NCBI GenBank assembly: GCA_040757295.1
Contig: JBFLXH010000063.1
Span: forward strand, 1 to 12,662
From: JAGXSE01 sp040757295
GTDB taxonomy: Bacteria > Bacillota > PH28-bin88
Length of the DNA stretch: 12,662 nucleotides
Direction of reading: 5' to 3'
In this document: in pieces, positions 4,842 to 12,224 of the stretch
How the letters are laid out: each line of letters opens with the position of its first letter
Position numbering within the stretch: the stretch's first letter is position 1
The notes under the pieces: generated by a model
Database searches by the model: none
Told to the model about the DNA's origin: nothing
The model's input: the letters and a program-made list of their open reading frames with translations, nothing else
Program-made: the position numbers and the translations under genes

Positions 4842-7136
4842 TTACTGCGCCTTCCATTCATAAATATAGCGAGTGCCGATCCCGGCGCTCGGCCCGCCGG
4901 TCCACAATTCGATCCTCTGTCCTTCCTTATTGCCGCTGGGTGCTTTGGCGGTAATCTGATCACTTAGCGACAGAACATTTTTCTTGCTGTACTTGACGGA
5001 ACAATAGATATCGAAATGGTTCTTACCGTCCTTGTTGGTAAAACGCGTCGTCCCAAAATCCGCCCGACAAAACCCATTCCCATCAAAATAGGAGACATTT
5101 TGCTCTGTAAAAGCCAGGTTAAAGCTTAAGACTACCGTCTCGCCGCCCTGTATGACCTTGGGCGGAACCGTGATGTCAAGTTTCATGGCATAGCCTTCAC
5201 CGTTTATCTGGTCAGGATCGGGATAAGTGTCGGTTTCCCCGATGTATTTTTGTGAATACGTATAGCTGCCCGGAGAAGCGGAGGCTCTGAGTTGATAAAC
5301 TCCGCCCTTATTGAGATGGGCTACGTTCTCTTTGGCGTCTTCATTGATGGTCTCTACCAGCACCCAGGCGTATTTCTTGACTGCGGGCTGCTGCGCCGGC
5401 TGTTCGGTCTTCGCTTCGGAGGAGCTGTCTCCGCTTTGCTTTGGCGTTGACGGGGGAGCTTCGTCGATCACGATGTTTATCGCCGGCGGCGTCACCTTAA
5501 AGGTTACAGTCTTGACAGGGGCGCCTCCGTCGGGGTTTGCACCGGGCTCATGGATCTCCAGGGTATTAGGCGCTCCGGCATACATGTGGCCGTAGAGCGT
5601 AAACGTTGTCTTGGCCAGACCCTTCTCGTTGATCTTCCCCGTCCAGTCTTCCACTTTTGCCTTGCCGTTCAGCGGCGCAAAACGCACGGTATGTCCGGCG
5701 TAGGTCTTCTGCTTGTCGGTAAGGCTGAACGAAATCAGCGTGTTCATGTAATCGGACAGCCTCTGATACTCCGCGCGCAGCTTTCTTTCATTTTCGAGAT
5801 TGATCTTTTTCGCGATTTGGTTGAATACGACGGGCAGGATATCGTTGTAAACGATGGCCCGGCGTTCGGCACTGATGTCCTTGCGAACCGTGTCGTTCAG
5901 ACCGGCTTGGCCGCCGGTCCAGGCCATTTTCTTCCGCGCCTCATCCACATAGGCATCCACCCCATCCTTGTTCCCGCCGCCCCAAAATTCATCGCAGTGC
6001 GCCGTGACGATACGGTCTATCTCCGCCTTTAACTCACTTTCGGTCAGCTTGCCAGCGGCAAACAGAGGGTACAGCGTGTTATACCAATCTGCCGCGGAAC
6101 GGTAACCCGGCCTGCCCTTTTGGTAGTAAATGGAATAGGCATCGCGGTAGATACTCGCCCGGCCCTCCAAGGCCTCTGTCCCGAATTTGTTAATGGAGTA
6201 GTCAACAATGGCAACGGCTGCCATACCCGCAGACATCACCGAACTGCTCAGTTTTGAGGTTACCTTGCCCATCATGTAGGTCCATGCTGTTTTCATGCTT
6301 CCGACCAGCGCGTCGTTTATTTTACCTTCCGATATATTCACTCCGATCTGCACCACCGAGACCATCAAACCGATGTTACCCAAATGATCCCCAAGGGTGG
6401 ACATCACATCATCGCCATAGGCCAAATAACCGGCACTCTGCGCGGCATTTCCGAGGATGTCGCCACTGAGCTGCAGCGCATCGCCGACGGCTCCGGTGCC
6501 GATCTCAAGGCACTTGGAGGCCGGTACGCCGCTGGAAGCGTATTCTTCCACAGCGGCCATGAAATTTTCGTTGCCGGCTGTTCCCCCAAGACCCAGGAAC
6601 TGGATACGGGCTTTGCGCGCGCCTTCGCCGCTCACTGAGAACACGCCGTATTTGGAAAGATGGTCTGTTGTGATCACCACCGCGCCCGCCGTGCTGTCGT
6701 AGCGGAAGGAAACCGGCTCCCATTTGCCGGTATTTTCATTTAAGTAGGCCGCGCCCGGCTCCGCGCCCTGCGCGAGCTTTAAGGGTATAATCAGCTCAAC
6801 CACGCCAGCAAGCTTGTCGGCTCCCGCCAGCGAGAAGTCGTAGACCTCAAGTTTTATATCATTGTCATCGTCCAGAGCCGGCACCTCTGTAACCTTTGCA
6901 ATCTTTGCCTCTGCGTCGGTACTAAGTGTTGCCGGGCTTATTTTAATGCTCAAGCCTTGGTGTGAAAGCGTGAGATTATCCGCGTTAAGAACACCCTCGG
7001 CCAGTGTTGCGGACGTTGAAGGTGTTTCGGGCTTCTTATCGCCGTTCTTGTCTTTCCCGCAGCCGGTTAACACGCCGCACATGGACAGCAGCATTGACAT
7101 AATCAGCAAGCCGCAAAGGAATTTTTTAATTTTCAT
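4842..7136 (-). CDS. Large lipoprotein with ZU5-like domain
   Basis: 764 residues, ATG at 7136 behind GAGAGG. A lipoprotein signal (MKIKKFLCGLLIMSMLLSMC) ends in lipobox LTGC, making Cys26 the lipidated residue, followed by a charged Pro/Ser/Thr linker. Residues ~47-168 are a ZU5-like beta domain: ISPATLSTDAEAKI, IIPLKLAQGAEPGAAYLNEN, TGKWEPVSF and VITTDHLSKYGVFSV. Residues ~200-325 are helical, rich in Gly/Ala/Ser with hydrophobic stretches (GNIGLMVSVVQIGVNI, SVMSAGMAAVAIVDYSI). Residues ~460-550 look like an Ig-type beta domain, ~551-588 are a Pro/Ser/Gln linker, and ~589-764 a C-terminal beta domain. It should sit on the outer face of the membrane as the main surface component of the operon. 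The ZU5 part is known in bacterial surface proteins; the combination is not one I recognise. Confidence 0.9.
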   Translation of the reverse strand: MKIKKFLCGLLIMSMLLSMCGVLTGCGKDKNGDKKPETPSTSATLAEGVLNADNLTLSHQGLSIKISPATLSTDAEAKIAKVTEVPALDDDNDIKLEVYDFSLAGADKLAGVVELIIPLKLAQGAEPGAAYLNENTGKWEPVSFRYDSTAGAVVITTDHLSKYGVFSVSGEGARKARIQFLGLGGTAGNENFMAAVEEYASSGVPASKCLEIGTGAVGDALQLSGDILGNAAQSAGYLAYGDDVMSTLGDHLGNIGLMVSVVQIGVNISEGKINDALVGSMKTAWTYMMGKVTSKLSSSVMSAGMAAVAIVDYSINKFGTEALEGRASIYRDAYSIYYQKGRPGYRSAADWYNTLYPLFAAGKLTESELKAEIDRIVTAHCDEFWGGGNKDGVDAYVDEARKKMAWTGGQAGLNDTVRKDISAERRAIVYNDILPVVFNQIAKKINLENERKLRAEYQRLSDYMNTLISFSLTDKQKTYAGHTVRFAPLNGKAKVEDWTGKINEKGLAKTTFTLYGHMYAGAPNTLEIHEPGANPDGGAPVKTVTFKVTPPAINIVIDEAPPSTPKQSGDSSSEAKTEQPAQQPAVKKYAWVLVETINEDAKENVAHLNKGGVYQLRASASPGSYTYSQKYIGETDTYPDPDQINGEGYAMKLDITVPPKVIQGGETVVLSFNLAFTEQNVSYFDGNGFCRADFGTTRFTNKDGKNHFDIYCSVKYSKKNVLSLSDQITAKAPSGNKEGQRIELWTGGPSAGIGTRYIYEWKAQ

Positions 7137-7201
7137 GCCTAAAACCTCTCTTTACTAAATAAATGATAGCAACTTTCTAATAAGCTCATCCTGTCATACA
7201 C

Positions 7202-7906
7202 TTATTTCAGCAGCGGACATTGGCAGCGGAAGCAAATATCGTCGCTTATATCGCACAGTGTACCGCAGGCATTGCAAAAGATGATGCTGTCGTGCGATTT
7301 ATCAAATTTTTCGTAAGAATTGAGCCCTGCGTGATGCCTCACCCGGTCGCCGGTCTGGTAATAATTGAAGACCGTATCGTCATCTTCTGCGGTCAGCCTG
7401 TGTATCCTGCCGTTATCCGCCTGGATGATCACAGCGTATTCGGTATAGTAGTGGATGTAATAATCATTGTCACCGCTTCCGCTGCTTTGCCGGCGATTTT
7501 TCTTTTTGACCGTTTTATCTGCAACCACACCGTCCCAGGTCTTGCTTCTTTTTCTGCCAAAGATTTGAAGCTGCGCAATAGCGAGAAACATGCCCCCTAT
7601 GCCAAGGCCGATGTATAAAGCCTGCGGGTTTTCCATCTCAGAGCTGTTCTCTCCATAAATATAGAAGCCAGCGATGGCAGCAGCGGCCAGAATTACGGAA
7701 AATATAGCCGCCCAGCGGTCATTTTTTTTGATATATCTGGCGAAGGACGGGTCGTTTATCCTGTCCGAATAGCCGATACGCCCGGTATTAGTTCCTGAGC
7801 TGTTTTCCGGACAGAAAACTGCCTGCTCGCAGACGGCACAGAATTTGGCATTTTCCATTGGCACGGTTCCACAGTTTAAACAATACAGATTTATCCCTCC
7901 CGTCAC
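7202..7906 (-). CDS. Double zinc-ribbon membrane protein
   Basis: 234 residues from a GTG at 7906 that overlaps the previous stop by GTGA. An N-terminal zinc ribbon (CLNCG...CAVCE, Cys at ~9, 12, 23, 26) is followed by two membrane helices (AAIFSVILAAAAIAGFYIYG and ALYIGLGIGGMFLAIAQL), a DUF3592-like beta region (WDGVVADKTVKKK, YYTEYAVIIQADNGRIHRL, GDRVRHHAGLNSYEKF) and a second zinc ribbon at the end (CNACG...CFRCQC). Both ribbons should be cytoplasmic if the helices form a hairpin, with the linker domain on the same side. The start is unusual: a perfect GGGAGGG lies inside the frame six bases ahead of a CTG (7888), so translation may begin at CTG, losing six residues only; both keep the first Cys pair. 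Function unknown. Confidence 0.85.
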   Translation of the reverse strand: MTGGINLYCLNCGTVPMENAKFCAVCEQAVFCPENSSGTNTGRIGYSDRINDPSFARYIKKNDRWAAIFSVILAAAAIAGFYIYGENSSEMENPQALYIGLGIGGMFLAIAQLQIFGRKRSKTWDGVVADKTVKKKNRRQSSGSGDNDYYIHYYTEYAVIIQADNGRIHRLTAEDDDTVFNYYQTGDRVRHHAGLNSYEKFDKSHDSIIFCNACGTLCDISDDICFRCQCPLLK

Positions 7907-8400
7907 TGTGTAATAACCGGAACAACTCCGGTTTCATAGCGAAACCTCCGGACAATCTTTTGAAGAGTACCATCGCGGATCTCTTCGTAAATGAGCTTTG
8001 TGCTTTGCATTTCCTGAACCGTCCCGTAAGTGAGTGTGATATAGTACCGTCCAAGCTCTACGGCTTTCAACCGAATACCCTCCTGATTGAACTTAATAAT
8101 TTTTGATTGAAGGAGAATACCGAAACAGGACACGTACACCTCGATTGATTCATCCCGATCCATACAGACAGCGGGTTGGATGTGCAGAATCTGATTCTCG
8201 ATGATCAGCTGAGCTGCCTTGATATTAATCATCGCTTTTACGAAAAGGAACCCTGTTATTACCACGACCACGGCAGTCAGAGACATAGCTGCTAGTACCT
8301 TCCAATTCGGCGGTTGCAGGAAGATGATTATTACAAAAACCGCTGCCACAATTACTGTCGCCGCAAAAAACCAAGATGCTTGCCGGGCCAGCTTCTTCAA
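7903..8400 (-). CDS. Two-helix membrane protein, first gene of the envelope operon
   Basis: 165 residues from a TTG at 8400 preceded by GGAGAGGAG, a strong ribosome binding site at short spacing. MKKLARQ is followed by two membrane helices (WFFAATVIVAAVFVIIIFL and VLAAMSLTAVVVVITGFLFV) and a ~110-residue soluble domain of alternating strands (AAQLIIENQILHIQPAV, SIEVYVSCFGILLQSKIIKF, GRYYITLTYGTVQ) ending in a basic helix (LQKIVRRFRYETG). It resembles the gene at 4256-4807 in plan, so the two may be distant paralogues carrying PH-like domains. No family firmly assigned. It overlaps the next gene by four bases. Confidence 0.85.
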   Translation of the reverse strand: MKKLARQASWFFAATVIVAAVFVIIIFLQPPNWKVLAAMSLTAVVVVITGFLFVKAMINIKAAQLIIENQILHIQPAVCMDRDESIEVYVSCFGILLQSKIIKFNQEGIRLKAVELGRYYITLTYGTVQEMQSTKLIYEEIRDGTLQKIVRRFRYETGVVPVITQ

Positions 8401-8495
8401 ACAGCTCCTCTCCTCTCTGCCGGTAGCTATGAGTTATGTTTCATTTTACGGTATTCCAGCTTATTCTTACGTCACCAAACCGGGTGATTTAACGC

Positions 8496-8525
8496 AAAAA
8501 ACCCCTCACCTTTTCGGGTGAGAGG
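8496..8525 (-). terminator. Rho-independent terminator of the MFS-LuxR gene
   Basis: On the minus strand CTCACC-CGAAAA-GGTGAG with extra G-C pairs across a bulged A, followed by six T residues (complement of 8496-8501). It lies about 30 bp past the stop of the regulator gene and before the ribosome binding site at 8400, so the five-gene unit needs its own promoter in 8401-8495. I see no convincing -35/-10 pair there. Confidence 0.85.
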
Positions 8526-8553
8526 CTCTGAGGTCGGTAGTTTATCAGAATTT

Positions 8554-9993
8554 CTATGTTCCGGCTCGAAGGGGTTTGATATCCAAAAGAATGTTCATCA
8601 ATTCCGTCCGGTTTTGGACGCCGGCTTTGGAATAGATGTTTTTCACATGGGTTTTAACTGTATTTTCGCTTAAGTGGAGCTCCTCTGCGATTATGCGGTA
8701 AGTTTTGCCGGTAAGCAGCAGGGAAACGATTTCACTTTCACGTTCCGTGAGTTTTTCCGCAATAGCAAGAGAGTGGATCAGCCGGGTTTGCTCCTGCGGG
8801 GGCATTTCTGAAAGCACCGCCAAATAAGTGTGATTTTTCAGTAATGCACTCAGATGCTTATGTAAGGGGGGAAGCATTATCAGGGTTACGCATACTATAC
8901 CCAGCGCCAGCAGTGTAGGGTTCTGGCTTTGCTCCTGGACAGATGTGATGGCATTACCAATCAAGCCGCCCAAAAGTACGCCCAGCACATTGGCGGACAA
9001 GCCAATGCCGAGAATCCTGGCGGGGTTTTTATGAAGCTCCAGCATTTCTCCAAGTATACTCCACCAAAACAGGTCGTACACGCCGCAGGCTCCCAGCATC
9101 AAGGTATTGACTACAAAATAACTTATGGCTGAGCGGTCAAGCAGTAGAAAGGCGATAAAGGAAAAGCCGATCATGGCAATGGCTACGTAGAGGATGTAAG
9201 CGCGGTTTGTTTTGCGGGGGAGGTTCCTCATAATAAACAGGGCAACAATATATGGAACAGCCCAATACCAGCTTGTCAGCCACTGTAGATGCGCAAAAGC
9301 CGGACCCTGTACCTGATACATAAGACCCGAATTGACAGTGATGACAACGATAAACAGCCACAAGAAAGCAAGTGGCTTACTTATGCCGGCAGGTTTGTCA
9401 CTCTGTTCGGAAAATTCAGGGGTATGTAATGCTTTCTTGTAAGGAAGCCTGAGCGCGAACAAAAACGCCAGGCCAAGCATCAGCATCGACAAGCCAAGTC
9501 CTGCGTGCGGAGAAACATTAACAGCCGTTACATTGAGCAGGATCATGATTATATTTGAGCAAATGAGCCCATCCGCCATCGTCTTCATTCGCTCGTTTTT
9601 CGGTGTGCAGCTTTTAAAATAAAAGCCCCATGCCGCCACACAACCTCCGACCAGAAACGCAGCCGCCGGCAGTGCTGCCGTCCATAAGAATGAGGGAGGA
9701 AAGAAAAATACACCGGAAGCCGCGATGCAAAAGAGGATCGAAAAGATCATGAGCGTTTTAGCTCTCTGCATGGTAGTGATAAAAAAACCACATAATAAAA
9801 GCCCGGTAAAATGGGCAGCCATCGTGCCAAAAATAAATTGGTGGGCAGAAATATCATGATAATCTGCAAGTGCGTACAGTATCCGGCCTTCAAAAGGAAA
9901 GGCCAAAAGCCATGAGAAGAACAGTGAAAATACTATAATGGATAACTTTCTGTTGTCTATGTATTTTGTTTTATTGCCTTCTTTTTTGTCCAT
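8554..9993 (-). CDS. Membrane-bound MFS-like LuxR-family transcriptional regulator
   Basis: 479 residues, ATG at 9993 behind AGGTGAAACA. Residues ~15-390 form about twelve hydrophobic helices in the manner of an MFS transporter (for example IIVFSLFFSWLLAFPF, FLVGGCVAAWGFYF, LWLFIVVITVNSGLMYQV, ILGIGLSANVLGVLLGGLIG). Residues ~412-471 are a typical LuxR/GerE helix-turn-helix: LTERESEIVSLLLTGKTYRI, then IAEELHLSENTVKTHVKNIY and SKAGVQNRTELMN, with the conserved Glu, TVK(T/N)H and K residues. MFS-LuxR fusions are known in Firmicutes and Coriobacteriia and often lie next to the genes they control; the ligand is generally unknown. Here the obvious target is the five-gene envelope unit on the same strand just downstream. 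Confidence 0.95.
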   Translation of the reverse strand: MDKKEGNKTKYIDNRKLSIIVFSLFFSWLLAFPFEGRILYALADYHDISAHQFIFGTMAAHFTGLLLCGFFITTMQRAKTLMIFSILFCIAASGVFFFPPSFLWTAALPAAAFLVGGCVAAWGFYFKSCTPKNERMKTMADGLICSNIIMILLNVTAVNVSPHAGLGLSMLMLGLAFLFALRLPYKKALHTPEFSEQSDKPAGISKPLAFLWLFIVVITVNSGLMYQVQGPAFAHLQWLTSWYWAVPYIVALFIMRNLPRKTNRAYILYVAIAMIGFSFIAFLLLDRSAISYFVVNTLMLGACGVYDLFWWSILGEMLELHKNPARILGIGLSANVLGVLLGGLIGNAITSVQEQSQNPTLLALGIVCVTLIMLPPLHKHLSALLKNHTYLAVLSEMPPQEQTRLIHSLAIAEKLTERESEIVSLLLTGKTYRIIAEELHLSENTVKTHVKNIYSKAGVQNRTELMNILLDIKPLRAGT

Positions 9994-10033
9994 TGTTTCA
10001 CCTGCAAATAGTTTATTGCCAACATTGAAACGA

Positions 10034-10186
10034 CTAGACCCCAGATCTTACTATGCTGTGAGTTATGCTATCAAGCTCTATCCGCCAAATTCCCTGGATT
10101 GAATCGATTGTATTATTATACTTTTGCGGCAAACGTCGGACATAGACATTTTTTCTTGGATCAATTTTTCCCTCATAGAACCACAT
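10034..10186 (-). other. Intergenic stretch with a possible 50-codon ORF
   Basis: Between the toxin gene and the LuxR-type gene a minus frame from ATG 10186 reads MWFYEGKIDPRKNVYVRRLP and so on to a stop at 10034-10036. The composition looks protein-like, but a GAG immediately before the ATG is too close to act as a ribosome binding site, and the frame overlaps a possible promoter. It may be a remnant of a longer gene or chance. Confidence 0.2.
10045..10074 (-). promoter_or_regulatory. Possible promoter of the MFS-LuxR gene
   Basis: Minus-strand TTGATA (10074-10069), 18-base spacer, TAAGAT (10050-10045); the transcript would carry a ~45-base leader. The -35 is good and the -10 only fair. Confidence 0.3.
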
Positions 10187-10230
10187 CTCCAGATTCGCTG
10201 TGCCAGAACCTGTTTCCCATTATCTGTTTA

Positions 10231-10545
10231 TTAAAGCTGTTTTTCGATATTCCGCCCACCGTGCATGATACGGATGATTGCAACTGTTTCCTTATCTTCA
10301 ACGGGCAGATAAAGCACCAGGTAATTATCAACCGGCAAAACCCGAAGCCCCTTGCCGCGCCACGGTACTTTTTCATACAAACGGCAGCGGAAAGGCATTT
10401 CATTTAGTTTTGCCGCAGCTTCCATAATCCGTTTCGTCTGCCTCTTTGCAATTTCAGGCTCAAGCAGCGAGAAAGCGATATATTCGTAAATCCCGCGCAG
10501 GTCGTTTTCCGCCTGTTCGGTATAAACCACTTTCCAAGCGCTCAT
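10231..10545 (-). CDS. RelE/ParE-family toxin
   Basis: 104 residues. The start ATG overlaps the antitoxin's stop by ATGA, giving translational coupling. The sequence follows the RelE/ParE superfamily: AWKVVYTEQAENDLRGIYEY at the N-terminus (strand plus first helices), MPFRCRLYEKVPWRGKGLRV in the middle, then NYLVLYLPVEDKETVAIIRI and a closing MHGGRN typical of ParE/RelE toxins. RelE members cut mRNA in the ribosome, ParE members poison gyrase. The sequence alone does not say which, although the RelB/DinJ-type partner favours the RelE/YafQ side. Length is normal for the family and the gene looks intact. Confidence 0.93.
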   Translation of the reverse strand: MSAWKVVYTEQAENDLRGIYEYIAFSLLEPEIAKRQTKRIMEAAAKLNEMPFRCRLYEKVPWRGKGLRVLPVDNYLVLYLPVEDKETVAIIRIMHGGRNIEKQL

Positions 10546-10847
10546 AGCCCGTAATCCTTGCTTATCCTGTCAAAAACTTTTTCCGCCGGGACAACCTTCC
10601 CGCTGTTTAAATCAGCCATGCCTTTCTCAATTTCCCCATTAAACTGCTCCTCGCTGAGCTGTTCTATCGACAACGGCTTGTTTTGAGGGAGCTTCATATC
10701 AAAAGGGATTCCGCGCTGAAGCACAACCTGACGCAAAAAAAGCCCGATTGCGTTGGACATCGAAATGCCAAGCTGCTCAAGCACCTTTTCAGCCTGCTCC
10801 TTAATTTCAGGCTCAACACGGGCAAATATATTAGCGGTTCTTGCCAT
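10542..10847 (-). CDS. RelB/DinJ-family antitoxin
   Basis: 101 residues, ATG at 10847 behind GGAGG nine bases upstream. The N-terminus is a ribbon-helix-helix DNA-binding domain of RelB/DinJ type: ARTANIFARVEPEIKEQAEK, VLEQLGISMSNAIGLFLRQV, VLQRGIPFDMKLPQNK. The C-terminal half (SIEQLSEEQFNGEIEKGMAD and onward) should be the disordered, toxin-wrapping segment degraded in stress. It is expected to repress its own promoter through the palindrome upstream. First gene of the operon, overlapping the toxin by four bases. Confidence 0.95.
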   Translation of the reverse strand: MARTANIFARVEPEIKEQAEKVLEQLGISMSNAIGLFLRQVVLQRGIPFDMKLPQNKPLSIEQLSEEQFNGEIEKGMADLNSGKVVPAEKVFDRISKDYGL

Positions 10848-10871
10848 TTCAAAACGCCTCCTTCTGCATAT

Positions 10872-10900
10872 ACTATACCCAATTGTATTGCATTATGCAA
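10872..10900 (-). promoter_or_regulatory. relBE-type promoter with palindromic operator
   Basis: Minus-strand TTGCAT (10900-10895), 17-base spacer, TATAGT (10877-10872). The -35 box is half of a 13-base palindrome TTGCATTATGCAA (10888-10900), the expected position for antitoxin autorepression. The leader is about 18 bases with GGAGG before the ATG. Confidence 0.7.
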
Positions 10901-10913
10901 GCGTTTCGCAAAT

Positions 10914-11099
10914 TCATATGAATAACAGCCCTCTTTCATCATAAACCGAGCCGATATTCTCCCCGCCATGTCTCAGCGCGCGGTCAAGCGCCATAATGAG
11001 CGCGACCGCGCCGTCGATTTTCTCCGTGGATTTCTCCTTGTCCGGCTTGATGTTGCCCAGTGCATCTTCTTTTTTGCCACTATTTTGGGAAAAGTCGCC
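10914..11099 (-). pseudogene. C-terminal remnant of phage terminase large subunit
   Basis: A minus frame ending at the stop 10914-10916 reads ALGNIKPDKEKSTEKIDGAV, then ALIMALDRALRHGGENIG and SVYDERGLLFI. This is the conserved tail of the phage TerL (COG4626) nuclease domain, with the EKIDGxVALIMALDRAxR signature. Only ~60 residues remain of some 550; neither the ATPase nor the nuclease catalytic residues are present. It is flanked by the Fic gene's 3' end and the relBE promoter, so this is a prophage scar on which the toxin-antitoxin operon now sits. Confidence 0.8.
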
Positions 11100-11101
11100 G
11101 C

Positions 11102-11905
11102 TTATTCTTTTCCCTTGAAATTAACGCTCGTTTGGTTTTGGTTGTTTGGTTTTGGAATTGGTATATGCAAAAGGCGCATGACTTCCTTTTGTGACTCGAT
11201 GACTCTCTCAGCAATAAACCGCTCAAAGGGTTTATCATCCCTGTGGGCTTTTTCAAGAAGTTCTATGTATTCATGTCTAAGCACCGGAGGAATTATAGCC
11301 AACAGGTATCCATCTTGTATAAGTGCGGTGTTCATAATGAGCCTTGCAATTCTTCCGTTACCGTCTTTAAACGGATGGATAAAAACAAATCTTTTGTGCA
11401 GTTGTGCGGCAAACTTTGCCGGGTGAAGCCGATCTCTTTCGGTTTTAACCCAGTGAAACAGCCTGTCTATTTCTGCCTGTATGCGTTTCGGTTCTGTGAC
11501 GGGGTATTTTGAGCCGGTGATAAACACATCTACATCACGATACTTGCCGGCATATTCCTTTTCGATGTTTTCATAAAACATTTGATGCATCGTGAGCATA
11601 TCCTTTTCCGTAATCGTCCTGTTTTTAAGCAGCGTGAACATAAAATCATACGCTCTGGCATGACCAATCGCCTCAAGGGTATCACGCAAAGGTTTGCCGC
11701 CTACTGTTAGCCCATCTTCAAGTATGACTTTTGTCTCGCTCTCAGTGAGGGTGTTCCCCTCAAGGGCATTGGACGACCACGTTAGGCCAATGCGGTAGTA
11801 TTCTCTAATTTGTTTTAGCATCTCTCCCTCAAAGGGTCTGCATTCATCTATGATGGATTTATACATATCAAGCAACTTATATATATCCATCGAAAAACCC
11901 GGCAC
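11102..11905 (-). CDS. Fic-family protein (AMP-transferase), N-terminal inhibitory helix type
   Basis: About 267 residues. The catalytic Fic motif is complete: FIHPFKDGNGRIAR (His near residue 177), and an upstream flap and helix (TGSKYPVTEPKRIQAEIDRL) are normal. The N-terminal inhibitory motif (S/T)xxxE(G/N) is present as SNALEG near residues 45-50, which places it in the class that blocks its own ATP site. Such proteins AMPylate Tyr/Thr/Ser of target proteins; targets here are unknown. The full anti-Shine-Dalgarno match AAAGGAGGTG fits best with the GTG at 11905; a GTG at 11911 is only two bases from it and an ATG at 11890 is too far. The gene looks intact. The last ten or so residues (NQTSVNFKGKE) abut the terminase scar. 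Confidence 0.9.
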   Translation of the reverse strand: MPGFSMDIYKLLDMYKSIIDECRPFEGEMLKQIREYYRIGLTWSSNALEGNTLTESETKVILEDGLTVGGKPLRDTLEAIGHARAYDFMFTLLKNRTITEKDMLTMHQMFYENIEKEYAGKYRDVDVFITGSKYPVTEPKRIQAEIDRLFHWVKTERDRLHPAKFAAQLHKRFVFIHPFKDGNGRIARLIMNTALIQDGYLLAIIPPVLRHEYIELLEKAHRDDKPFERFIAERVIESQKEVMRLLHIPIPKPNNQNQTSVNFKGKE

Positions 11906-11952
11906 GGGCACCCCACCTCCTTTGGAAACAAAAAGTTAATTTCTTTTGTCAG

Positions 11953-11982
11953 ATTATACCATGTTTTTTGTTTTAAAACAAA
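11953..11982 (-). promoter_or_regulatory. Promoter of the Fic gene with 16-bp palindrome
   Basis: Minus-strand TTGTTT (11981-11976), 17-base spacer, TATAAT (11958-11953). A perfect palindrome TTTGTTTTAAAACAAA (11967-11982) covers the -35 and part of the spacer and could be an operator. Confidence 0.6.
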
Positions 11983-12016
11983 CTGCCACTTAACTGCTTT
12001 GCTGATATATCCACCG

Positions 12017-12224
12017 TTAATCAAGCGAAAAGGGGATCAGCTTGCCGGAACCTTGCTCCGGCACAGAGACAAAATGCTCCTCAAAAGTCTCGTTATCCAA
12101 ATAGGAAAAATGAACGTCATAAAACTCCATGCCTTCGCACAATCTCATCCTCATCCTTCAAAACGAGGTAGTATTTCTTGGATTTGTCATTCTGTGCCAG
12201 AAGCCCACCCATGGAGTGTCCCAT
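12017..12224 (-). pseudogene. Unidentified small gene, frameshifted
   Basis: One minus frame reads MGGLLAQNDKSKKYYLVLKD then EDEIV before running to a stop at 12117; another frame continues CEGMEFYDVHFSYLDNETFE, then EHFVSVPEQGSGKLIPFSLD and a stop at 12017. Adding one base near 12137 joins them into a coherent ~68-residue protein. Alternatively the second half is its own 43-codon gene from ATG 12148. I do not recognise the family. The start region overlaps the tail of the IS3 transposase. Confidence 0.4.

Noticed and set aside
10694..10969. Minus-strand 91-codon open frame across the antitoxin start
   Set aside because: It overlaps the antitoxin in another frame and crosses the relBE promoter; no coding signature.
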